Part shown: positions 1-5,796 of the stretch, in pieces
How positions within the stretch are numbered: position 1 is the stretch's first letter
How the letters are laid out: each line of letters starts with the position of its first letter
Assembly (NCBI GenBank): GCA_031279915.1
Contig: JAITHO010000031.1
Location: 1 to 8,331 of the forward strand
Source: Tannerellaceae bacterium
GTDB taxonomy: Bacteria; Bacteroidota; Bacteroidia; Bacteroidales; Tannerellaceae
Reading direction: 5' to 3'
DNA: 8,331 nucleotides
Program-made: the position numbers and the translations under genes
Notes under the pieces: model-generated
Databases searched by the model: none
What the model was told of the DNA's origin: nothing
The model's input: only the letters and a program-made list of their open reading frames with translations

Positions 1-509
1 AAGAGCTTGGCGAAAAAGGAATGGATGCCGAAGGCTTCAGCGGTCTCGACGGACGGACTTCGATATTCGACTATTGGAGTATGGCAAGCGTTCGGCAATG
101 GCTCAAAGGAAAACTTCCGGCTGAGCAGCAAGCGTTGCGCGAGAAGTATGTGCGATTGCTGAGCATAGCCTTCAGCGAGCCGGCCATCACGCAAGGCGCC
201 TTCCACGATCTGATGTATGCCAACGTGGGGCATCCGAACTTCAACTCCAGCGCGGTATATGCATTCTTGCGGAAGTATGAGAAGGAGCTTATCCTCGTGG
301 CCATCAACTTTGACGACAGAGAGCACAGCGTCGATATCCGAATCCCCGACAGAGCCTTCGCCGACATGGATATCCCCGACAATGCCGTAGCCCACGTTGC
401 AGATCTATTTACAGGCGATACCCTTATTGCTACACTGACGAGCGCCGGCCCCTTCCGCCTAAGCCTGCCGGCCCAGTTCGGGAAGGTTCTTAAATTCGTA
501 TATTTATAA
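1..509 (+). CDS. Alpha-amylase family (GH13) glycosidase, C-terminal part only
   Basis: This gene runs in from the left edge. The frame is read from base 3 (ELGEKGMDAEGFSG) to the TAA at 507-509, leaving about 168 residues. The segment GFSGLDGRTSIFDYWSM is the kind of sequence seen near the end of the catalytic barrel in Bacteroidales alpha-amylase-like proteins. It is followed by a helical stretch (REKYVRLLSIAFSEPAI) and a beta-rich tail (ELILVAINFDDREHSVDIRIP...FRLSLPAQFGKVLKFVYL) that fits the all-beta C-terminal domain of GH13 enzymes. The catalytic Asp/Glu/Asp residues would lie upstream of the window, so activity cannot be judged. The expected role is hydrolysis of alpha-1,4-glucans. 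The ATG at base 21 is internal and is not the true start. The family call rests on recognition of this tail only; the exact substrate is unknown. Confidence 0.8.
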   Translation, partial: ELGEKGMDAEGFSGLDGRTSIFDYWSMASVRQWLKGKLPAEQQALREKYVRLLSIAFSEPAITQGAFHDLMYANVGHPNFNSSAVYAFLRKYEKELILVAINFDDREHSVDIRIPDRAFADMDIPDNAVAHVADLFTGDTLIATLTSAGPFRLSLPAQFGKVLKFVYL

Positions 510-690
510 TGGATGGAAATGGTCTAAAAAGAAGCGTAGACATTGATAAGACAAAGATCGCAGCGAAAAATCACACAAATTTCTAAAAAATATTCGCTAA
601 ATCTGACTTATTGATTGTCGCTTCTTTATTAATATGTACATTTGCATCGTTCTTAAAAATAAACAAAAGTGATATATTCAAACATTTACA
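510..690. other. Intergenic region between amylase gene and methyltransferase operon
   Basis: This is 181 bp of AT-rich non-coding DNA. It holds the promoter at 611-644. It also has a weak inverted repeat, AGCGAA (562-567) and TTCGCT (593-598), with a 25-nt loop that is too loose to call a terminator. The 13-mer TAAAAAATATTCG (584-596) recurs exactly at 5719-5731, upstream of trpB. No clear intrinsic terminator for the amylase gene is visible, and no small gene is supported. Confidence 0.6.
611..644 (+). promoter_or_regulatory. Bacteroidota-type promoter for the methyltransferase-purD operon
   Basis: TACATTTG at 637-644 matches the Bacteroidota -7 consensus TAnnTTTG perfectly. A TTG at 615-617, within TTGATTG (611-617), sits 19 bp upstream where the -33 element is expected. 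Transcription would begin around 650, leaving a leader of roughly 40 nt before the ATG at 691. The stretch just before the ATG is A/T-rich with no Shine-Dalgarno sequence, as is common in this phylum. The same 9-mer, TACATTTGC, forms the -7 box of the outer-membrane protein gene on the other strand. Confidence 0.7.
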
Positions 691-1884
691 ATGCAGCAAG
701 AAGTATTTGAAATGGTCGCCAAGACTCTCTACGGGTTGGAGGATATATTGGCAAAGGAATTAGAAGCCTTAGGGGCTAGCGAGATTAAGCCCGGACGGCG
801 CATGGTGTCATTCGTTGGCGACAAGGAGTTACTCTATAAGGCAAATTTCCACTGCCGCACGGCGCTTAGAATATTAAAACCCATTTACAGCTTTAAGGCA
901 GGAGATGCCGAAACCGTATATAACAAAGCCCTTGGCATAGCTTGGGAGAACTATATGTCTGTCGACAATACTTTCGCCATCGACTCAGTCGTTAACTCCG
1001 AGGATTTCAACCATTCAAAGTTTGTGGCTTACAAAACCAAGGATGCTATCGCCGATTATTTCAACGAAAGATTCAACAAACGGCCCTCCGTTCGCGTCAA
1101 CAATCCTGATATATATATTCATGTTCACATTTCTCACAATGATTGCACGATCTCTCTTGATAGCTCAGGCGAGAGTTTGCACAAGCGCGGCTATCGCATC
1201 GAACAGACTGACGCTCCGCTCAACGAGGTTCTGGCTGCCGGCATGATATTGCTGAGCAAATGGAAAGGTGATTCGAACTTTGTGGATCCGATGTGCGGAT
1301 CGGGAACTCTGCTCATAGAAGCAGCTATGATTGCCATGAACATTCCTCCCGGAGTGCATCGCGCCTCATTCGCATTCGAGAACTGGAACGACTTCGACCG
1401 CGAGATGCTCGAACGCATCTATAACGACGAAAGTTGCGAGCGGCCCTTCAAGTTCAAATGCTATGGGAGCGATATCTCGGCAACCTCTATCGAAGCTGCG
1501 CGCAAAAATATCCGCAACGCTGGACTGGCAAAATATATCGAACTCGAAGTGATCCCCTTCCAGCAATACTCCAATCCGCCGCAGCCGGGAATCATGATCA
1601 CCAATCCACCTTACGGCGAACGCTTCTCGCAATACAACCTGCCGGAGCTTTACAGCATGATTGGCGAGCGCATGAAGCATGCTTTCATGGGATACAACGT
1701 CTGGATCCTTAGCTACAAAGAGGATTGTTTCAACCAGATAGCCCTCCGGCATAAGGAACGGTACACGCTCATGAACGGACAGTTGGAATGTGAATATCGC
1801 TGTTACGAGATGTTCGAAGGCGCAAAGAAGGAACGCAAGCGCAAAGTAAAGAGCAAGAGCGAAGAAGAAGACGTCGACGATTAA
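691..1884 (+). CDS. THUMP-domain class I SAM-dependent RNA methyltransferase (RlmL-like)
   Basis: This 397-residue protein probably methylates a guanine of 23S rRNA (N2-methylguanine, as E. coli RlmL does at G2445) using S-adenosylmethionine in the cytoplasm. An N-terminal ferredoxin-like/THUMP region spans about residues 5-160. The family signature HKRGYR (164-169) and APLNEVLAAGM (175-185) follow. The Rossmann methyltransferase domain then shows the SAM-binding loop DPMCGSGT (199-206), an acidic ribose-binding position in GSDIS (259-263) and the catalytic motif NPPYGER (305-311). It matches only the N-terminal half of E. coli RlmKL (702 aa); the RlmK half is absent. A highly charged tail (KKERKRKVKSKS then acidic, 379-397) may help bind RNA. 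The ATG at 691 fits the promoter; an in-frame ATG at 712 (MVAKTLYGLE) is an alternative start. purD follows after 2 nt. The family is secure; the exact target nucleotide is inferred. Confidence 0.93.
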   Translation: MQQEVFEMVAKTLYGLEDILAKELEALGASEIKPGRRMVSFVGDKELLYKANFHCRTALRILKPIYSFKAGDAETVYNKALGIAWENYMSVDNTFAIDSVVNSEDFNHSKFVAYKTKDAIADYFNERFNKRPSVRVNNPDIYIHVHISHNDCTISLDSSGESLHKRGYRIEQTDAPLNEVLAAGMILLSKWKGDSNFVDPMCGSGTLLIEAAMIAMNIPPGVHRASFAFENWNDFDREMLERIYNDESCERPFKFKCYGSDISATSIEAARKNIRNAGLAKYIELEVIPFQQYSNPPQPGIMITNPPYGERFSQYNLPELYSMIGERMKHAFMGYNVWILSYKEDCFNQIALRHKERYTLMNGQLECEYRCYEMFEGAKKERKRKVKSKSEEEDVDD

Positions 1885-1886
1885 GC

Positions 1887-3161
1887 ATGAACATTCTACT
1901 ATTAGGCTCCGGCGCTCGCGAACATGCCATGGCTTGGAAAATCAACGAAAGCAAGCATGCCGCTCGCATCTTCATTGCCCCAGGTAATGCCGGCACAGCC
2001 TCCCTATGTACGAATCTGCCCATTAATCTAACCGACTTCGATGCGCTCAAGCAGGCTTGCATAGCCCACGATATACAGATGGTCATTCCGGGGCCGGAAG
2101 AGCCGTTGGTTAGAGGTGTTTACGACTACTTTATTAACGATCCGGCTCTGCGGCATATTCCGGTAATCGGGCCATCTGCTGCCGGAGCGGAACTGGAAGG
2201 CAGCAAGGATTTCGCTAAAGCCTTCATGATGCGGCACGGCATCCCAACCGCAGCTTATCGCACTTTCAGATCGGATACTATCGCCGACGCTTTCGCCTTC
2301 CTTCAGACATTGCAGCCTCCCTACGTGCTCAAAGCCGACGGCCTCGCTGCTGGCAAAGGCGTTATCATTGTCGACAGCCTTGATGATGCACAGCGCGAAC
2401 TGCGCGACATGCTCAACGGACGCTTCGGAAAGGCAAGCAACAAGGTGGTGATTGAAGAGTATCTGAGGGGCATCGAATGCTCAGTGTTCATATTAACCGA
2501 TGGCGCGAACTTCGTGACGCTGCCTGTGGCGAAAGACTACAAGCGAGTGGGCGAAGGAGATACGGGAGCAAACACAGGAGGGATGGGCGCAGTTTCGCCT
2601 GTCCCTTTTGCTGATAAGGAGTTTATGCGCAAAACCCACGAGCGGATCCTCCTGCCCACCGTGCGCGGACTACGGGCCGAGGGCATACCATACAAAGGCT
2701 TCATTTTCGTGGGACTGATGAACGTTGGAGGAGAGCCTTACGTGGTGGAGTACAACTGCAGGATGGGCGATCCAGAAACGCAAGTCGTATTCTCTCGCAT
2801 ACAGAACGATATCGTCGACCTCTTCAATGCCGTCGCATCCGAAACGCTGAATGAGCAGGCCATCGTCGAGGATGAGCGGGCGGCCGTGACCGTCGTGCTG
2901 GCAAGCGGCGGATATCCGGCTCGTTACGAAGCAAACCTTAATATCGAAGGCCTCGATTGCATATTCCCCGACAATACTATCATATTTCACGCCGCAACCC
3001 GCTTGAGCAATAGCCAAATCCTCACCAGCGGAGGGCGCGTACTCTCCGTCAGCGCACGCGGCGACAGCATCTCCGAGGCCTTGGAGCTGGCTTATCAGGC
3101 TGCAGAGCGCATCCGCTTCAAAGACATGTACTATCGCAGAGACATAGGCTTCGACCTTTGA
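1887..3161 (+). CDS. purD: Phosphoribosylamine--glycine ligase (GAR synthetase)
   Basis: PurD catalyses the ATP-dependent joining of glycine to 5-phosphoribosylamine, the second step of de novo purine synthesis, in the cytoplasm. The 424 residues are full length for the family. The N-terminal domain begins MNILLLGSGAREHA; the usual form is GSGGREHA, so one glycine is replaced by Ala10. GPEEPL lies at 69-74. The ATP-grasp domain shows KADGLAAGKGV (149-159), DTGANTGGMGAVSP (225-238) and the metal and substrate motif EYNCRMGDPETQ (288-299). The C-terminal domain has SGGRVLSVSA (381-390) and ends with the typical YYRRDIG (415-421). The ATG lies 2 nt after the TAA of the methyltransferase gene and 6 nt separate its stop from the next gene, so co-transcription and translational coupling are likely. 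No other purine gene and no purine riboswitch is visible here. Confidence 0.98.
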   Translation: MNILLLGSGAREHAMAWKINESKHAARIFIAPGNAGTASLCTNLPINLTDFDALKQACIAHDIQMVIPGPEEPLVRGVYDYFINDPALRHIPVIGPSAAGAELEGSKDFAKAFMMRHGIPTAAYRTFRSDTIADAFAFLQTLQPPYVLKADGLAAGKGVIIVDSLDDAQRELRDMLNGRFGKASNKVVIEEYLRGIECSVFILTDGANFVTLPVAKDYKRVGEGDTGANTGGMGAVSPVPFADKEFMRKTHERILLPTVRGLRAEGIPYKGFIFVGLMNVGGEPYVVEYNCRMGDPETQVVFSRIQNDIVDLFNAVASETLNEQAIVEDERAAVTVVLASGGYPARYEANLNIEGLDCIFPDNTIIFHAATRLSNSQILTSGGRVLSVSARGDSISEALELAYQAAERIRFKDMYYRRDIGFDL

Positions 3162-3167
3162 TTCCCT

Positions 3168-4199
3168 ATGCGCAAGCCTTCATCTCGATATGAAAAAACC
3201 ACAACTATCAGCGGGCCGTTCAACATCGGACTGCTGCTTATCGTTTCAGCATCCTTTTGGATCGCAGGATACACACAATCAATAGGATACCCCGTATATA
3301 GCGAAGCTGCCGCCACGCCGCTCTGGGAGATGGTATGCATCGCATTCACCAGCAAAACCGGCGCATATCTCGTTGGGCTGATGCTCCTCATTGGAGGCGC
3401 AATTATCATACATCGTGCTAATTACGTGCAGATCATCATACGCGAGAAAACCTATCTCCCATTTCTTCTATACCTTATTCTCATCTCTTGCAATACGGCT
3501 TTCTTGCCGCTTAACGCTGCCTCGCTTGCTATGTTCTGCCTCATTCTCGCGTTTTATCAAATACTGAAGACATATCGCGATCCTGATTGCATCGCTAACA
3601 TATACAATGCCAGCTTATTGCTCGGGGTGGGAAGTTTGCTATGGATACATCTGCTATGGTTCGTGCCGGTATTCTGGTGGGGAATGTACTCGCTGAAAAG
3701 CATGAGTATACGTGGAATACTTGCATCGCTCACCGGCCTTGCAACCGTTTATTGGTTTCTGGCAGGATGGTGCGTTTGGACGCGGAGCTTCGATGCCCTG
3801 CACGGCCCTTTCCTTTCCCTCACCATGATTAGTCGACCGGAGCTAAACGGCATACGCACAGCCGACTGGATATTCATGATCGCGATGATCATCTTAGCCG
3901 GAGCTTCCATCCTCAACATATTTATACATGAATACGACGAGAGCGTTCGCACACGGCAATTCCTTTTCTTTACAATCATCATAGCCTTAATATCCTTTTC
4001 TCTCGCATTGGTATACGAGCAGCAGCGGATAGAATTTCTCGGGCTGAGCTGTATGCCATTAGCCATTCTGGCCTCTCATCTTTTTGCTACGTCGAAATTC
4101 AGAAAGAAAGGGTGGATATATTGCGCATGTATCGCCCTATATGTCCTCCTGTCCGTCATCCGTTCGCCCTGGAACTTCCTCCCCCCTGACGTTTTGTAA
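3168..4199 (+). CDS. Polytopic inner-membrane protein of unknown function, purD-linked (possibly DUF6427-like)
   Basis: I do not recognise a function. The 343-residue protein is very hydrophobic, with roughly nine or ten predicted membrane spans, at about residues 18-35, 64-83, 96-112, 113-133, 147-165, 183-204, 232-252, 264-283, 290-307 and 314-331. A short basic N-terminus (MRKPSSRYEK) probably stays in the cytoplasm. No enzymatic motif stands out. It starts 6 nt after purD and is most likely the last gene of the operon. Membrane proteins of similar size and topology occur next to purD in other Bacteroidota and are grouped as DUF6427; I suggest this from memory of context, not from a search. 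The start at 3168 is the first ATG after purD. Downstream there is no ordinary terminator; the transcript would run straight into the 23-bp repeat array. Confidence 0.75.
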   Translation: MRKPSSRYEKTTTISGPFNIGLLLIVSASFWIAGYTQSIGYPVYSEAAATPLWEMVCIAFTSKTGAYLVGLMLLIGGAIIIHRANYVQIIIREKTYLPFLLYLILISCNTAFLPLNAASLAMFCLILAFYQILKTYRDPDCIANIYNASLLLGVGSLLWIHLLWFVPVFWWGMYSLKSMSIRGILASLTGLATVYWFLAGWCVWTRSFDALHGPFLSLTMISRPELNGIRTADWIFMIAMIILAGASILNIFIHEYDESVRTRQFLFFTIIIALISFSLALVYEQQRIEFLGLSCMPLAILASHLFATSKFRKKGWIYCACIALYVLLSVIRSPWNFLPPDVL

Positions 4200-4218
4200 G
4201 AAAACGGGCCTTCCTTCA

Positions 4219-4402
4219 TTTGGCTGACCCTCGAACGCTCGTTTGGCTGACCCTCGAACGCCCGTTTGGCTGACCCTCGAACGCCCATTTGGCTGACCCT
4301 CGAACGCCCGTTTGGCTGACCCTCGAACGCTCGTTTGGCTGACCCTCGAACGATCGTGCACCAGACCCTCGCACGCCCGTGCACCAGACCCTCGCATGCT
4401 CG
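4219..4402. repeat. Tandem array of eight 23-bp units in a convergent intergenic region
   Basis: Eight contiguous units of exactly 23 bp start at 4219, 4242, 4265, 4288, 4311, 4334, 4357 and 4380, with no spacers. Units 1-6 begin TTTGGCTGACCCTCG and continue AACGCYCG. They differ only at unit positions 20 (A in unit 6), 21 (C or T) and 23 (A in unit 3). Units 7-8 are a diverged type beginning TGCACCAGACCCTCG, sharing the core GACCCTCG. Unit junctions form a dyad, CGAACG-CY-CGTTTG in type A (for example 4232-4245) and GCACG-CC-CGTGC between units 7 and 8 (4371-4382). The array fills 184 of the 223 bp between the convergent stop codons at 4199 and 4423. It could act as a terminator or RNA 3'-end structure, a protein-binding array, or simply be a variable-number repeat; none of these is proven. 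It is not a CRISPR, because there are no spacers. Confidence 0.95.
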
Positions 4403-4422
4403 GGGGGCGATTTATCTCCCCC
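4403..4422. other. G5/C5 hairpin just after the outer-membrane protein gene (possible weak terminator)
   Basis: GGGGG (4403-4407) can pair with CCCCC (4418-4422). After one mismatch, GA (4409-4410) can pair with TC (4415-4416), leaving a four-base loop. The hairpin directly abuts the stop codon of the minus-strand gene (4423-4425). No U-tract follows on either strand, so a standard intrinsic terminator is not supported. It may act together with the adjacent repeat array to mark the 3' ends of the two converging transcripts. Confidence 0.3.
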
Positions 4423-5658
4423 TCAAAAGGTGTACATGATGACGCCGAGGAGGCGGTGGCAGGTGATGGGGTCGCCGGGGCTTACTTTGCCGGTGCTGAG
4501 GTTAACGGCTCCGTAATAGGCGGTTGTGGCGCTGTATTCAAAGCCGGCTTTCCAGTGGGGAAGGTTGTAGGTGAAGGTTGCGGTGAGGTGGAGGAGGCGG
4601 TCGATGTCGTATCCGGAGCCGTAAAAGGCGCTGTTGATCATGGGCTTTGAGGTTCCGAGGTTTTTGGAGTATCCGAGGAAGAGGCCTCCGAGCCATTTGC
4701 TTCCGTAGGTGATGTCGAGCCATGATGTGGAGTGCCGCTGGGCGGTGTACTCTTGCTGTCCGGTTCGGGAGTCGATGGCCGAGATGCCGTATCCTCCGAG
4801 CAGCGATGTGTGTCCGAGGTTTGATGCCAAGAGGCTTTTGGCGGCGAGGAAGAGGTTGCCGCGGCGGTATTGGGCTTGGGCGGTGAGGGATGTGGTGGTG
4901 ATGCGTTCGTCGACTTTGAATCTGGAGTCTGTGGCGCCTGCGGGCGAGGCTTCGGTGCGCGGTTTGAGGGATAGCATTTCGACGCCGATGCCTCCGAGGA
5001 AGCCTCCGCTGCGGTAGTTTATTCCCGCAAAAAGTTCGGGCAGCAGTGAGTTTTTGATATATGCGTTGCTCTTGCCGTCGGGGCCTGTGGATAGGGATGA
5101 TACTTGCCAGATGGCGGCTAAGGATAGCGATAGCTTGCCGCTGTTGAAGCTATATTTTATCAATGGGCTGCGATTGAAGGGCTGGAAGGGTGCGCCTGTG
5201 GAGAGGTCGAGCACGTCGGGGAATACTTCGCCGAAGAGCGGATGCCAGGCGTGGCCTATCTGAAGTGATGATCCGCTGCTCCATGAGAGCCTTACGAAGG
5301 CCTGGCGCAGGTAGAGGATGAAGGGGGTGGAGCTCGATCCGGTGAAGTCGGCTTCCATGCGCGCTGTGAGCTTGGCTGCTCCCACGTTGGGCCCTGCGAT
5401 ATCGACGCCCACACGGCTTGCGATAGCGTAGAAGTTGCCGTGCGGGATGGCGTTGAGGTCTTTGCCGTTTTCGGCTGAAGGCTTGCGGTTTAAGGGGTAG
5501 AGGTGATAGAGGCCGTCGACGCCCTCGGCGTTCTTGCGCGAGTTGTAGAAGAGTTCGTCGCGAACGAATCCGTAGAACTTGAATGATACGGGTGGCTGCT
5601 GGGCTAGGATGGGGAGCGCCAGCGATAGTACTGTGATAAGGATAACAAATCGTTTCAT
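4423..5658 (-). CDS. Outer-membrane beta-barrel protein (Bacteroidales porin-like family)
   Basis: The 411-residue precursor has a clear Sec signal peptide: basic MKR, then a hydrophobic core VILITVLSLALPI, with probable cleavage after Ala19 (ILA/QQ). The mature part starts with FKFYGFVRDELFYNSR (27-41). It continues with alternating polar/hydrophobic strands rich in Tyr, Phe, Ser and Gly, and ends in Phe (IMYTF), the usual C-terminal signal for insertion by the BAM complex. The segments LRQAFVRLSW (117-126), GHAWHPLFGEVFPD (135-148) and LSTGAPFQPFNRSP (152-165) resemble a family of Bacteroidales outer-membrane proteins without known substrate. A role as a porin or small-molecule channel is inferred from the fold only. 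No SusC/SusD or TonB-box features are seen. It is transcribed away from trpB2 and appears monocistronic, ending against the 23-bp array. The start at 5658 is set by the signal peptide. Confidence 0.85.
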   Translation of the reverse strand: MKRFVILITVLSLALPILAQQPPVSFKFYGFVRDELFYNSRKNAEGVDGLYHLYPLNRKPSAENGKDLNAIPHGNFYAIASRVGVDIAGPNVGAAKLTARMEADFTGSSSTPFILYLRQAFVRLSWSSGSSLQIGHAWHPLFGEVFPDVLDLSTGAPFQPFNRSPLIKYSFNSGKLSLSLAAIWQVSSLSTGPDGKSNAYIKNSLLPELFAGINYRSGGFLGGIGVEMLSLKPRTEASPAGATDSRFKVDERITTTSLTAQAQYRRGNLFLAAKSLLASNLGHTSLLGGYGISAIDSRTGQQEYTAQRHSTSWLDITYGSKWLGGLFLGYSKNLGTSKPMINSAFYGSGYDIDRLLHLTATFTYNLPHWKAGFEYSATTAYYGAVNLSTGKVSPGDPITCHRLLGVIMYTF

Positions 5659-5682
5659 TATTGCTGTGTGTATTTAATACAG

Positions 5683-5690
5683 CAAATGTA
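5683..5690 (-). promoter_or_regulatory. -7 promoter box of the outer-membrane protein gene
   Basis: On the minus strand these bases read TACATTTG, a perfect match to the Bacteroidota -7 consensus TAnnTTTG. They lie 24 nt upstream of the ATG, giving a very short leader of roughly 15-20 nt. No good TTTG -33 element is found at the expected distance; only a T-run (TTTTT, 5705-5709) lies somewhat closer than usual. The box is identical over nine bases to the one driving the methyltransferase-purD operon. Confidence 0.5.
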
Positions 5691-5732
5691 TGATATTTCG
5701 GGGGAAAAATAGGCAGCTTAAAAAATATTCGT

Positions 5733-5757
5733 TTCTTTGCTGTCACAATGCAAAGAA
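5733..5757. promoter_or_regulatory. 8-bp inverted repeat, candidate operator between the divergent genes
   Basis: TTCTTTGC (5733-5740) and GCAAAGAA (5750-5757) form a perfect 8-bp dyad separated by 9 bp. It lies within the 138-bp divergent region, about 40 bp upstream of trpB2 and 75 bp upstream of the outer-membrane gene. TTTCTTTG (5732-5739) is one base off the Bacteroidota -7 consensus TAnnTTTG, so the left arm may overlap a weak trpB2 promoter. The geometry suits a dimeric regulator, but no known operator is recognised, and a simple hairpin in the trpB2 leader is an alternative. Confidence 0.35.
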
Positions 5758-5796
5758 TCCCATGAAATCTCTTACTAAATGTAATTCATATTAATC

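Noticed and set aside
562..598. Possible terminator hairpin AGCGAA/TTCGCT after the amylase gene
   Set aside because: The stem is only 6 bp, the loop is 25 nt and there is no GC-rich stem or U-tract.
1366..1752. 128-residue minus-strand frame inside the methyltransferase gene
   Set aside because: It lies fully inside a gene with intact conserved motifs and shows no recognisable family, so it is a shadow frame.
4076..4397. Long minus-strand reading frames through the 23-bp array (86 and 102 residues, with peptides such as RGSAKRAFEGQPN)
   Set aside because: The unit has no stop in any minus-strand frame and 23 is not a multiple of 3, so any tandem array of it gives a 69-bp (23-residue) open periodicity. 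The frames run into the end of the membrane protein gene and lack start signals, so they are best read as artefacts of the repeat.
4219..4402. CRISPR array
   Set aside because: The units are directly contiguous with no unique spacers, and no cas gene is present.
5150..5746. 198-residue minus-strand frame overlapping the start of the outer-membrane gene
   Set aside because: It is rich in Arg, Pro and His as expected for an out-of-frame shadow of a GC-rich gene, and it overlaps the convincing signal-peptide-bearing protein in another frame.
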